Positions 7,188 through 15,675 of a stretch of DNA of 64,000 bases are shown here, piece after piece. The stretch spans positions 186,001 to 250,000 of the forward strand of contig JAEWGT010000009.1 of the NCBI GenBank assembly GCA_023388175.1, given 5' to 3'. Both the position numbers and the translations under genes were made by a program. The stretch's first letter is position 1. Every line of letters begins with the position of its first letter. The notes beneath the pieces are model-generated. The model searched no databases. It was not told the origin of the DNA and saw nothing but the letters and a program-made list of their open reading frames with translations. The DNA is from Pseudomonadota bacterium (GTDB taxonomy: Bacteria; Pseudomonadota; Alphaproteobacteria; Rhizobiales; Devosiaceae).

Positions 7188-7730
7188 ATGCGCGCATTTT
7201 CTTTCATTGTCGGGCCGCAGGACGGCCCCGGCGCGGCGCTCATGGAGCTGGCGCAGACTATCGGTTTTGCGGGCATTTCACCGTTCACCACCATTGCCCG
7301 CGCCGAGCAGCAGGTGCAGCAGACGCCGATCTGTTTCTTCCTCTTTGCCGCCACCGAAAATGTCGGCGATCTGCGTGGCGTCGCCGATGCCATACGCTTC
7401 AATTCCACCCGGCGCCTGCGCTTTTCGCCGCTGATCTATTTTTCCGAAAGCCCCTCTGCCGACGGCATCAGCGATTGTCTGAAAATGGGTTTCGACGACA
7501 TCATCACCATGCCCTTCACCCCCGCAAGGGTGTCCGGCCGGATCCGGCGCCAGATCGGACGGAGCCTGCATTACTACGAAACCGCCACCTATTTCGGCCC
7601 GGACCGGCGCGATCCCGTCGTCGCCGAAAAAGGTCAGGTCGGCCGGTTCCGTCGGCTCGAGATCGTCCGCAATCTGATGAGCGGCATCAATGTCCTGCGT
7701 GAGGACAATATGACCGGATCGGCGATATAG
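7188..7730 (+). CDS. Receiver-like (pseudo-REC) domain protein of unknown function
   Basis: A 180-residue protein. Residues ~1-125 have the length and rhythm of a CheY-like receiver: IVGPQDGPGAALMELAQTIG, CFFLFAATENVGDL, then SPLIYFSESPSADGI and MGFDDIITMPFTPARVSGRI. The expected phosphoacceptor Asp and the conserved Lys of the KPF turn are absent (MPF instead), so phosphorylation is unlikely. The C-terminal ~55 residues (YFGPDRRDPV, FRRLEIVRNLMSG) include a PDRR sequence seen in some alphaproteobacterial PleD/CpdR-type relatives. A free-standing signalling adaptor is plausible but unproven. It is transcribed before the MFS cluster. Confidence 0.6.
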   Translation: MRAFSFIVGPQDGPGAALMELAQTIGFAGISPFTTIARAEQQVQQTPICFFLFAATENVGDLRGVADAIRFNSTRRLRFSPLIYFSESPSADGISDCLKMGFDDIITMPFTPARVSGRIRRQIGRSLHYYETATYFGPDRRDPVVAEKGQVGRFRRLEIVRNLMSGINVLREDNMTGSAI

Positions 7731-7764
7731 GCCCTCCGGCAACGTTACACTTGCCCATTCTCAC

Positions 7765-7793
7765 GCCCGGCAAAATGGCATAGCCTGCCGGGC
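7765..7793. repeat. Inverted repeat between receiver-like gene and MFS cluster
   Basis: GCCCGGCA (7765-7772) and TGCCGGGC (7786-7793) form a perfect 8-bp stem with a 13-base loop. No T-run follows, so it may be a REP-type hairpin or an operator for the MFS genes rather than a terminator. Confidence 0.45.
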
Positions 7794-7819
7794 AACTGAT
7801 CTTCTGAGCATTTCCTGAC

Positions 7820-8992
7820 ATGCGATTCGGCCTCGTCTTGCCGCCCCAGATCAAGGTCTTCGGGGCGTTCTTCGTTTATTCATTCTGCATGGGCTCCATG
7901 TTCCCGCGCTTGCCCGATATTCAGCGCGCCATGAATGTGGGCGAGGGCCAGTTGGGCCTGGCGCTCATCGGCTCGGCGGTAGGCACGTTGATTTCATTGA
8001 CCTTTGCCGGCCAACTCATCGAGCGGGTGGGATACCGGCGCATCCTGCTGATCGCCATTCCGCTCTTGTCGGCGCTCTACGCGCTGGCGATGTGGGCCAG
8101 CGGTCCGCTGATGTTCTTCCTCCTGCTGATCCCGGTGGGACTGACCATCGGCGCCATCGAGATCATCATCAATATCGAGGCCGACCGGGTGGAACATGCC
8201 CTCGGCCGGCGCATCATGAGCCGCGCCCATGCCTTCTGGAGCCTCGGCTTCTTCTCCGCCGGCATGGTGGGTGCCTTCATCGCGCAGGCGGGCATTTCAC
8301 CCCAGATGCACCTCATCGGCATGATCCCGGTGGTACTGGTCGCCACCCTGCTCATTCTCGGCCGGTTCCAACCAGCGCCGCACCGTACCAGCTCCAGCAC
8401 CGAAGAAACGCCGCGCCTCGCCAAGCCCACCCTGGCCATCATGTTGCTGGTCGGCGTCTGCCTGTCCGCCATGCTCATGGAAGGCGCCGGTATTGACTGG
8501 TCGGCCATCTATATGCGGGACATTTTCGGCGCCGAACCGTTCTGGGCCGGTTTTGCCGTTGCTGTGGTTGCCGGCTCGCAGGCCTTTGCCCGTTTCTTCG
8601 CCGATGGCTTTGTCGAGCGTTACAGCCCGGTCACGGTCGCGCGTATTCTTCTTTGTATTCTGGGGATCGGCGTCATCATCGTCTTCCTCGCGCCTTCCGC
8701 CTGGGCCGCCTATCTCGGCTTTGCCATGATCGGCATTGGCTCCAGCGCGCTGTTCCCGCTGGCCATGTCAGCCGCGGCCCAGCGCACCGACCGCCCCGCC
8801 GCCATCAATGTCGCGGCCCTGGCGCAATTCTCCTTCACCGCATTCCTGCTGGGGCCACCGCTTCTGGGCCTGATTGCCGAGCATTACGGCATCCAATGGG
8901 CCTTCGGCGTCGGCCTGCCGCTGGTCGCGCTGGGGCTTGCCACCGCCCATGTGCTGGCGCCGCGCCCGGTGATCCGCGAGGTGACGCCATGA
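7820..8992 (+). CDS. MFS transporter, YbjJ-like (first of three tandem paralogues)
   Basis: A 390-residue major facilitator protein with about 12 hydrophobic segments. Family blocks shared with the next two MFS genes are MFPRLPDIQRAMNVGEGQLG, RIMSRAHAFWSLGF, EGAGIDWSAIYMRD and AAQRTDRPAAINVAAL. This resembles the E. coli YbjJ / fucose-permease-like branch, whose substrates are mostly unknown. Its stop overlaps the next ATG (ATGA), so the first two genes are coupled. Confidence 0.85.
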   Translation: MRFGLVLPPQIKVFGAFFVYSFCMGSMFPRLPDIQRAMNVGEGQLGLALIGSAVGTLISLTFAGQLIERVGYRRILLIAIPLLSALYALAMWASGPLMFFLLLIPVGLTIGAIEIIINIEADRVEHALGRRIMSRAHAFWSLGFFSAGMVGAFIAQAGISPQMHLIGMIPVVLVATLLILGRFQPAPHRTSSSTEETPRLAKPTLAIMLLVGVCLSAMLMEGAGIDWSAIYMRDIFGAEPFWAGFAVAVVAGSQAFARFFADGFVERYSPVTVARILLCILGIGVIIVFLAPSAWAAYLGFAMIGIGSSALFPLAMSAAAQRTDRPAAINVAALAQFSFTAFLLGPPLLGLIAEHYGIQWAFGVGLPLVALGLATAHVLAPRPVIREVTP

Positions 8993-10179
8993 TCGCTCCA
9001 CAGCATCGCATCTATGCCTGTTTTTTCTTTTTCGCCGTCACCACCGGGGCGCTGATGGCGCGCCTGCCCGACATCCAGACCCATCTGGGTGTCAGCGAGG
9101 GCCAGTTGGGCCTGACCATGATCGGCATGGCCATCGGCTCGCTGGTCTCGCTGACCGTGGGTGCGCCCGTCATCGAGAAACTGGGGTTCCGCACCACAGC
9201 TTTCTTTACGACGCTCGGACCGGCGGTGCTCTTCGCCACCATTCCCTTCCTGCCCAATGCGCCGTCCATGTTCGGCGTGCTGTTCATTGTCGGCCTGCTT
9301 TCGGGTGCCCTTGAGATCAATCTCAATGTCGAGATCGACCGGCTCGAAACCAGAACCGGCAGGCGCTTCATGAACCGTGCCCATGGCTTCTGGAGCGTCG
9401 GATTTTTCGTTACGGCCCTGTTCGGCGCCATGATCCGCCAGTCGGGCCTGTCGGCGGGCCTGCATATGGCCGGCCTGGCGGTCATCGTCCTGGCCGTGGG
9501 CGGCTATCTCATCTACGGCGCGACCAACGAGCCCAGGCCCGTTCGCGCCGACGGCGATGCGGACGGTCACCGCTTTGCCTTTCCCACAATCGGCATGCTG
9601 CCGCTTTGTCTCATCGGCTTTGCAGCCTTTCTCGTGGAAGGCGCGGGCATCGACTGGTCGGCAATCTATATGCGCGATGTTTTTGCGGTCGAGCCTCTGG
9701 TGGGCGGCATGGGGCTGACGCTTTTTGCCTTTTTCATGGCGCTGATGCGCCTGAGTGCCGATCCGATTGTCGCCCGCTATGGCCCGCGCAATGTCGCCAT
9801 GGTCATGCTGACCTGCGCCAGCCTGGGCGCTCTGCTCGTCGGCACGGCCCCCCTGCCCGAACTTGCCCTTCTGGGGTTTGCGCTCATGGGCGCCGGGTGC
9901 TCGGCGGTGTATCCACTGGCGGTATCGGCGGCGGCCCAGCGCACCGACCGGCCAGCCGCCGTCAATGTCGCTGCGCTCGGACAGGTCAGCTTCGTCGTCT
10001 TCTTCATGGCGCCGCCGCTGCTTGGTTTTGTGGCCGAGTTCGTCAATATCCGGGCCTCCTATCTCGTTTGCCTGCCATTGCTTCTGGCCGGTCTCTGGGC
10101 ATCGAGCTTCGCGCTGGGCACAAGAAAGCTGGAGCCGGTTTCGAGCCCGTCTCTGGAGCCTCTGGGGCCAAATGGCTGA
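8989..10179 (+). CDS. MFS transporter, YbjJ-like (second tandem paralogue)
   Basis: A 396-residue MFS protein. The start at 8989 overlaps the previous stop by 4 bases. It is close to the first copy: ARLPDIQTHLGVSEGQLGL, RFMNRAHGFWSVGF, EGAGIDWSAIYMRD and AAQRTDRPAAVNVAALGQ are almost the same. Pairing of two near-copies could mean a heteromeric or substrate-diversified transporter, although MFS proteins usually work as monomers. Its 3' end overlaps mmcB by 8 bases. The substrate is not predictable from sequence. Confidence 0.85.
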   Translation: MIAPQHRIYACFFFFAVTTGALMARLPDIQTHLGVSEGQLGLTMIGMAIGSLVSLTVGAPVIEKLGFRTTAFFTTLGPAVLFATIPFLPNAPSMFGVLFIVGLLSGALEINLNVEIDRLETRTGRRFMNRAHGFWSVGFFVTALFGAMIRQSGLSAGLHMAGLAVIVLAVGGYLIYGATNEPRPVRADGDADGHRFAFPTIGMLPLCLIGFAAFLVEGAGIDWSAIYMRDVFAVEPLVGGMGLTLFAFFMALMRLSADPIVARYGPRNVAMVMLTCASLGALLVGTAPLPELALLGFALMGAGCSAVYPLAVSAAAQRTDRPAAVNVAALGQVSFVVFFMAPPLLGFVAEFVNIRASYLVCLPLLLAGLWASSFALGTRKLEPVSSPSLEPLGPNG

Positions 10180-10639
10180 GGATCTGCCGCCCATTGTCGA
10201 CCTGCGCCAATCGGCCAATGCGCTGCGTGTTCAGCGCGGTGCGATGCGCATGCTGCGTGAGCGCCACGACATGGCCTGCTATGCCGAGGTGCCGCTGGCC
10301 AATGGCAGGCGCGCCGACATTCTCGCCGTCGGCCCCAAGGGCGAGGTCTGGATCATCGAGATCAAATCGAGCCTGATCGACTTCCAGGTGGATCGAAAAT
10401 GGCCCGAATACCGGGAATTTTCCGATAAGTTCTTTTTCGCCAAACCGCCGGAACTGGACGCTGCCATCTTCCCTGAAAGCGAGGGCCTGATCGTGGCCGA
10501 TGGCCATGACGGCGCAATCCTGCGCGACAGCCCCGATACGCCCCTGCCGCCGGCCCGGCGCAAGGCGCTGATGCTCAAGCTGGCCCGCATGGGTGCCGAT
10601 CGCATCCATGTTCTGATGGATCCCGGGCCGCGCCTCTGA
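10172..10639 (+). CDS. mmcB: MmcB family DNA repair protein
   Basis: A 155-residue protein of the alphaproteobacterial MmcB family, which in Caulobacter is a DNA-damage-induced protein protecting against mitomycin C. A PD-(D/E)xK-like core is visible: YAEVPLANGRRADILAVGP with the acidic residue, then VWIIEIKSSLIDFQVDRKWP with the ExK. Further motifs are FFFAKPPELDAAIFPESEGL and the C-terminal RRKALMLKLARMGADR. It overlaps the end of the second MFS gene by 8 bases, so it is probably co-transcribed. No SOS box was recognised nearby. Confidence 0.85.
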   Translation: MAEDLPPIVDLRQSANALRVQRGAMRMLRERHDMACYAEVPLANGRRADILAVGPKGEVWIIEIKSSLIDFQVDRKWPEYREFSDKFFFAKPPELDAAIFPESEGLIVADGHDGAILRDSPDTPLPPARRKALMLKLARMGADRIHVLMDPGPRL

Positions 10640-10674
10640 ATTCCGGTCTTCCGGCCCTGTTACCTGGACTTTGC

Positions 10675-11811
10675 ATGTTATCGAGTCATTGGCGCATTGC
10701 GGCGCTGTTTTTCATCCACGCCCTCGCCATCGGCGCCGTGCAGACGCGCATTCCCGACCTGCAATTGCTCAATGGCCTGTCCGAAGCGCAACTGGGTCTG
10801 GTGCTCATGGGCCAGCCGCTTGGCGGCCTGCCGATGTTCCTTGTCTCCAGCGCCATTATCGAGCGCTTCGGGCCGCGCAAGGTCATTCTCTGGTTCCTGC
10901 CCGTTGTCGTCTTCACCTCCGCATTGGCGGGCGTTCTTCTGCATCCGGTCGCGCTGTTTCTGCTGCTGGCGCTCAATGGCGTCGGGTTCTCGCTCACCAA
11001 TATTGCGATCAATGTCGAGGCTGACCGGGTCGAGGCGGCCTCCGGCGCGCGGATCATGAATACCTGCCACGGCATATGGAGCATCGGCTTTCTGGTGACG
11101 GCGCTGGCCGGTGCGCTCATGCGTGGCCTTGATGTTTCCCCGGCCTGGCATCTCGGCCTCATGGCGCCCGTGCTGGTTCTGGCACTGATGCTGGTCGCTC
11201 TGCCCATGACGCCCAATCCGGCGCGTGCCCACAGCGGCACCGGGCGGGCGCGCAAGCTGGCCCTGCCCACCGCGGCGACGCTGGCGCTGGTGGCCTTCGG
11301 CCTGGGCGCAGGCCTCACAGAAGGCGCGTCGCGCGCCTGGGCCATCATCTATCTGCGCGATAACTTTGCCGTCGCCGCCTGGGTGCAATCGCTGGCGCTG
11401 CCCGCCCTGGTGGGCGCCATGGCCATTTGCCGGTTGGGCGCCGATCGGGTTCTCGACCGGTTCGGGCCGGTGGGCACGGCGCGCACCTTGTCGGCCATTG
11501 CCATATTCGGGCTCGTGCTGGTGATTCTCGCTCAAAACGCCATTCTGGCGCTCCTTGCCTTTGTGCTGATCGGCATCGGCATCTGCGTGCTTTATCCGCT
11601 GATGCTGTCCGCGGCGGCACGGCTGGGTGATCGCCCTGCGTCACAGAATGTGGCGGCGGTCACCATGGTGTTTCAACTGGTCAATCTGGGCGCCCCGGCG
11701 CTGATCGGTGTCGTGGCGCAGGGTTTTGGGGTTCGCATGGCCTTCGCCATGCTCATCCCGCTCCTGATACTGACCTTCGTGATGGCCGGCCGGCTCAAGC
11801 CTAAAGATTGA
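10675..11811 (+). CDS. MFS transporter, YbjJ-like (third tandem paralogue, more divergent)
   Basis: A 378-residue MFS protein with the same skeleton as the two preceding genes but more diverged: TRIPDLQLLNGLSEAQLGLV, RIMNTCHGIWSIGF, EGASRAWAIIYLRD (where the others have EGAGIDWSAIYMRD) and RLGDRPASQNVAAV. About 12 membrane segments. It starts 35 bases after mmcB. Its last 11 bases overlap the convergent truB gene tail to tail. Confidence 0.85.
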   Translation: MLSSHWRIAALFFIHALAIGAVQTRIPDLQLLNGLSEAQLGLVLMGQPLGGLPMFLVSSAIIERFGPRKVILWFLPVVVFTSALAGVLLHPVALFLLLALNGVGFSLTNIAINVEADRVEAASGARIMNTCHGIWSIGFLVTALAGALMRGLDVSPAWHLGLMAPVLVLALMLVALPMTPNPARAHSGTGRARKLALPTAATLALVAFGLGAGLTEGASRAWAIIYLRDNFAVAAWVQSLALPALVGAMAICRLGADRVLDRFGPVGTARTLSAIAIFGLVLVILAQNAILALLAFVLIGIGICVLYPLMLSAAARLGDRPASQNVAAVTMVFQLVNLGAPALIGVVAQGFGVRMAFAMLIPLLILTFVMAGRLKPKD

Positions 11812-12709
11812 ACACGCGACGTGGCTTGAACTGGCCGAACTCAACCGAGCCCGTCGCCAGCACGATCCCCTTGAAGCTCACCCAGCATTCGTCCAGCGTC
11901 AGCGGCGCATTGGCGCCGGTCAGCAGCACGGCATTGCCATGGCTCACCGCCTTGGCCTGTGCCGCATCGAGCCGCACCTCCGGCAGCTCGGCAAGGCCGG
12001 ACGCCAGGGGGACGATTATTCCGTCCCGCTCCGGACCGGACTCTGCCGCTTCCAGCTGTTCGAGTGTAACGGCATCGGCGTCGCTAAAGGGGCCGACCGC
12101 TGCGCGGTGGAGGCTGGTGACATGGCCCACCGTACCAAGGGCTTCGGCAATATCGCGGGCCAGCGCCCGCACATAAGTCCCCTTGCCGCAGGTCACTTCC
12201 AGCACACTGGTGTCGCTGCCATGCTCGACAATCTCGATGGCGTCGATATCGATGGGGCGTGCAGCCAGTTCGACGGCCTCGCCGGCGCGCGCCAGGTCAT
12301 AGGCGCGCTCACCATCCACCTTGATGGCCGAGAAGGCCGGGGGGCGCTGCAGGATCGTGCCGGTAAACTGCGGCAGCAGCGCTTCCAGCGCGGCGCGGTC
12401 GGGACGCCTGTCGGAGGTGGCGATGACCTCGCCCTCGATATCGTCGGTGGAGGTGGCCTTGCCCCAGCCGATAGCGAAGCGATAGACTTTGGCGCCGTCC
12501 TGAATTTGGGGCACCACCTTGGTCGCCTCGCCCAGAGCGATCGGCAGAATGCCGGTGGCCAATGGGTCCAGCGTGCCCGCATGGCCGGCCTTGGCCGCCG
12601 ACAGCAACCAGCGCACCTTGCCCACCGCCTGCGTGGACGTCATGTCATAAGGCTTGTTGAGCACGATCCATCCAGAGATGGCGCGCTTTTTCGACTTGGC
12701 TTGCGTCAA
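11801..12709 (-). CDS. truB: tRNA pseudouridine(55) synthase TruB
   Basis: A 302-residue TruB that makes pseudouridine 55 in the T-loop of tRNAs. The catalytic Asp48 lies in KAGHAGTLDPLATGILPIAL; further blocks are YRFAIGWGKATSTDDIEGE, QRPPAFSAIKVDGERAYDLA and CGKGTYVRALARDIAEALG. A TTG start at 12709 gives the normal N-terminus (KRAISGWIVLNKPYDMTS) and sits five bases after the rbfA stop; the upstream in-frame extension would run deep into rbfA. The rbfA-truB order is the usual one in the nusA-infB-rbfA-truB cluster, but here a convergent MFS gene follows instead of rpsO. Confidence 0.93.
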   Translation of the reverse strand: MTQAKSKKRAISGWIVLNKPYDMTSTQAVGKVRWLLSAAKAGHAGTLDPLATGILPIALGEATKVVPQIQDGAKVYRFAIGWGKATSTDDIEGEVIATSDRRPDRAALEALLPQFTGTILQRPPAFSAIKVDGERAYDLARAGEAVELAARPIDIDAIEIVEHGSDTSVLEVTCGKGTYVRALARDIAEALGTVGHVTSLHRAAVGPFSDADAVTLEQLEAAESGPERDGIIVPLASGLAELPEVRLDAAQAKAVSHGNAVLLTGANAPLTLDECWVSFKGIVLATGSVEFGQFKPRRVFNL

Positions 12710-12713
12710 GATG

Positions 12714-13127
12714 TCAGTCTTCGCTGGTTTCGTCTGTACTGTCGTCGAGGTCACGCTTGACCCGTTCGGAGCGCAGCAGCGCATCGATCCGCCCGGCTTC
12801 CTCGAATGTGTCATCGACGAAGAAGCGGATTTCCGGCGCATATTTGAGATTGATCTGCGGCGCGATACGGCCCCGGATGAATTTCCGATGCCGGTTGAGC
12901 GCTTCCACGATTTCCTCGGCATGGGCGCCGCCAAGCGGCATCACATAGGCATTGGCCAGTTTCAGGTCCGGCGTCATGCGCACTTCGGGCACGGTCAGCA
13001 CGGCGCCATGCAGCGCTTCGTCTTCGATCTCGCCACGGGCGAACAGGGCGGCCAGACCATGGCGCACCAATTCGCCGACACGCAGCATACGCTGGCTGGG
13101 CCCTGCAGATTGTTGGTCTTTTTTCAT
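12714..13127 (-). CDS. rbfA: 30S ribosome-binding factor A
   Basis: A 137-residue RbfA, a KH-type RNA-binding protein for late 16S rRNA/30S maturation. Recognised by SQRMLRVGELVRHGLAALFA, VLTVPEVRMTPDLKLANAYV, LNRHRKFIRGRIAPQINLKY and PEIRFFVDDTFEEAGRIDAL. The C-terminus is a short acidic tail. It is immediately followed by truB on the same strand. No infB lies upstream; a hypothetical exported protein gene is there, so the nusA-infB part of the classic operon is elsewhere. Confidence 0.92.
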   Translation of the reverse strand: MKKDQQSAGPSQRMLRVGELVRHGLAALFARGEIEDEALHGAVLTVPEVRMTPDLKLANAYVMPLGGAHAEEIVEALNRHRKFIRGRIAPQINLKYAPEIRFFVDDTFEEAGRIDALLRSERVKRDLDDSTDETSED

Positions 13128-13160
13128 GGGAAAGCGGCTTAGGCCCTCCCGGGTCCGCCG

Positions 13161-13823
13161 TCAATCCACGGCGGCGAGCCCCGCCTGTGCCTTGAACTGG
13201 GCAACGCGGGCTTCGATCTGCTCGGTCGAGACCGGCCAGGTGCTGGAATCGGCGGGGTCGAAGGCGTCGCCACGCCATTCCTGATAGACAGTGGCGACGC
13301 CGCCGGCCGATCTGTAGAAGCCCATGATCATCACCTCGCCCTGACCGGCATAGCCCGGCATATCGAGATAGGCGCCACAGACAAAGCCCAGCGGCGGGAT
13401 ATTGTCGCCATCGTCAGGCTCAAGCTGGAACAAGGCCACGGTTTCCGGGCGGCAGGCCCGCGCATAGACATCGATGATCGCCGACCGCAGATTGGCAAGG
13501 GCGAGGTTCGGCTGGTTGAATATCCGCGCGCCATAGAGCCGGCTCCAGAAGGCTTCGCCTTCCCCGCGCGGGTAGATTTCCAGCCGTGCCTGGTTTTCAT
13601 CCTCATGAAAGCGCACCGATACCCGCTCGAGCAGCGTTTCGGGCTCGGCGCCTGCCAACTCGGCCCAGTCGGGCAGGGGCAGGGCGAGATTCTGGCTGAG
13701 GGCATTGAGCACGAATTGTTCACTGTCGGCTGCAAGCGGCACGGCCTTTGCCTGCTGCGCAACCACTGGCAGGGTCAGAAGGGCGCTGGCCAGCAAGACA
13801 ATGGCGGACTTCGTCTTCGACAC
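13161..13823 (-). CDS. Hypothetical exported protein
   Basis: A 220-residue protein with a signal peptide (KSAIVLLASALLTLPVVAQQ, cleavage near residue 25). I do not recognise a named family. The mature part is mixed alpha/beta with a segment RSAIIDVYARACRPETVAL and a glycine-rich stretch FVCGAYLDMPGYAGQGEVM, including two cysteines that could form a disulfide in the periplasm. It lies 33 bases upstream of rbfA on the same strand. The role is unknown. Confidence 0.7.
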   Translation of the reverse strand: MSKTKSAIVLLASALLTLPVVAQQAKAVPLAADSEQFVLNALSQNLALPLPDWAELAGAEPETLLERVSVRFHEDENQARLEIYPRGEGEAFWSRLYGARIFNQPNLALANLRSAIIDVYARACRPETVALFQLEPDDGDNIPPLGFVCGAYLDMPGYAGQGEVMIMGFYRSAGGVATVYQEWRGDAFDPADSSTWPVSTEQIEARVAQFKAQAGLAAVD

Positions 13824-13994
13824 GGGGTTCTCCTAAACCCGGAATGCGGAACGAAGGCCCCGCTACACCCGTTCCCGCGCGCCCCCTGCGCCGGACCGGA
13901 CAAGGCGACCATTAGGGGCGAAATCGGTGCTGCGCAAGGCATGTCCCGGCGAGGCGCCACCAAAGGGTGCCAGGCTGCGGAAATGCTGCAACAC

Positions 13995-15014
13995 TCAGCC
14001 CCTTGCAGTGCGCGGTGTCGGGTGTTCCGGCAGCAGCCTGTGCGGCGGCTGGTGGCCATCCATGAAGGTGCGGATATTGACGATGACCGTCTCGCCCATC
14101 TCGATCCGCGCTTCCACCGTTGCCGAGGCCATATGGGCGGTGAGCACGACCCGGCCCGCCTCTGCCAGCGCCAGCAGGCTCGGATTGATGCCGTGATGAT
14201 TGTCGAAAACGTCGAGAGCTGCGCCCGCCAGATGCCCCGCCTCCAATTGTTCGATCAGGGCGTTTTCATCGACCAGTTCAGGGCGGCTGACATTGATCAG
14301 ATATGCGCCCGGCTTCATGGCGGCGAGCCGGCCGGCCGACAGAATATGGTGGGTGTCACGCGTCAGCGGGGTGTGCAGCGATACGATATCGACCTCGGCC
14401 AGCATGGCGTCGAGATCGTTCCAATAGGTCGCGTCCAGCGGGGTCTCGACACCGGGCGGACGCCGGTTGCGCGAATAATAATGGATGGAGAGGCCAAAGG
14501 CACGCGCCCGGCTGGCGACGGCGGTGCCGATCCGGCCCATGCCGACAATGCCCAGCATCTTGCCGCGCAGCCTGTGGCCCAGCATCGAGGTTGGCGACCA
14601 GCCGGCCCAGGCCCGGTCGCGCAACAGCATCTGCGTGCCTTCGACCAGCCGGCGCGGCAGGGCCAGCATCAGCGCCGTGGCCATGTCGGCCGTATCCTCG
14701 GTCAGAACCGATGGTGTATTGGTGACGGTCAGCCCGGCCGCCCAGGCCGCGTCGAGGTCGATATTGTCGACGCCATTGCCGAACTGGGCGATCAGCCGGA
14801 CGCTTTTCGGCAGGCGGGAAATCAGTTCTGCATCGATCCGGTCGGTAATGGTGGAGACCAGGACGTCCTTGCCTTCAAGTCCGAGGAGAATATCATCGCT
14901 GGTCAGGGCCTGGTCGGCGTCGTTGACATCGGTTTCAAACAGCGTCGCCATGCGGGCCTCGATGCTCGCGGGCAGGCGTCTCGTCACCAAAATCTTGGGT
15001 TTGCTGGATGTCAT
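13995..15014 (-). CDS. D-isomer-specific 2-hydroxyacid dehydrogenase (D-glycerate dehydrogenase-like)
   Basis: A 339-residue NAD(P)-dependent enzyme converting D-2-hydroxyacids and 2-oxoacids (glyoxylate/hydroxypyruvate class). The Rossmann motif is GIVGMGRIG. The catalytic Arg is seen in LINVSRPELVDENALIEQLE and the catalytic His in LTAHMASATVEARIEMGE. QFGNGVDNIDLDAAWAAG and NTPSVLTEDTADMA are typical of glyoxylate reductase/D-glycerate dehydrogenases. I chose 15014 (MTSSKPKILVTRRLP) because family members begin here; ATGs at 15050 and 15068 would add up to 18 non-conserved residues. Confidence 0.85.
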   Translation of the reverse strand: MTSSKPKILVTRRLPASIEARMATLFETDVNDADQALTSDDILLGLEGKDVLVSTITDRIDAELISRLPKSVRLIAQFGNGVDNIDLDAAWAAGLTVTNTPSVLTEDTADMATALMLALPRRLVEGTQMLLRDRAWAGWSPTSMLGHRLRGKMLGIVGMGRIGTAVASRARAFGLSIHYYSRNRRPPGVETPLDATYWNDLDAMLAEVDIVSLHTPLTRDTHHILSAGRLAAMKPGAYLINVSRPELVDENALIEQLEAGHLAGAALDVFDNHHGINPSLLALAEAGRVVLTAHMASATVEARIEMGETVIVNIRTFMDGHQPPHRLLPEHPTPRTARG

Positions 15015-15117
15015 GCGTACCGGGTGGGGTCGTTCGGACGAGGCTCTCATCGATCCTTTAGCGACCATTAAGGATCATGGACTACTGATAGGGCAATTCC
15101 ATTCCGTCTGCAAAGTG

Positions 15118-15675
15118 ATGTTCGGTTTGCCCGCTTTTTCGGGCCTTGTGCGCCCTGTTTTCCTGGTTCTTGTCGCGCTGGCCATGGCCCTTCCGGCCGC
15201 GCCTTTGCCGATTCTGGCGCAGGACAATCCCTCCGGCCTCAAACTGCCGCGCTTTGTCAGCACTCGGTCCAGCCCGATCAATGTCCGTGTCGGCCCCGGC
15301 ACCCGCTATGAAATCGCCTGGAATTTCCTCGCCCCGGGCATGCCGGTCGAGATCATCCAGGAATTCGACACATGGCGCAAAATCCGCGACGTGGATGGCG
15401 ATGAAGGCTGGGTCCATCAGAGCCTGCTTGCCGGCGCCCGCGTCGGCTATGCCGTGCCGATCGTGGCCAATGGCGAAGTGGAAATGCGCGCCAGCGCCTC
15501 GGCCGATGCGGCATTGCGCGCCCGGCTGGCGGGTGGGGTGCGCATGTCCATCAGCGCCTGCAATGGCAACTGGTGCCAGGTCTCGGCCGGACAACCGGGC
15601 GAGCGCAGCACCTATTCGGGCTGGGTGCGCCAGGAAGAAATCTGGGGCGTTTATCCCGACGAGGTCTTCGACTAG
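15118..15675 (+). CDS. Secreted protein with two bacterial SH3 domains
   Basis: A 185-residue protein with an N-terminal signal peptide (VFLVLVALAMALPAAPLPIL). It has two SH3b-like modules: residues ~45-105 (RSSPINVRVGPGTRYEIAWN, then WRKIRDVDGDEGWVHQSLL) and ~110-180 (VEMRASASADAALRARLAGG, then GNWCQVS...GWVRQEEIW). Such proteins usually bind cell-wall peptidoglycan. It is divergent from the 2-hydroxyacid dehydrogenase and convergent with the FAD/Fe-S gene, which overlaps its last 4 bases. Confidence 0.8.
   Translation: MFGLPAFSGLVRPVFLVLVALAMALPAAPLPILAQDNPSGLKLPRFVSTRSSPINVRVGPGTRYEIAWNFLAPGMPVEIIQEFDTWRKIRDVDGDEGWVHQSLLAGARVGYAVPIVANGEVEMRASASADAALRARLAGGVRMSISACNGNWCQVSAGQPGERSTYSGWVRQEEIWGVYPDEVFD

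Noticed and set aside
8884..10218. A 444-codon open frame antisense to the second MFS gene
   Set aside because: Its composition is Gln/Asp/His-rich, and the plus strand carries a clear 12-segment MFS protein.
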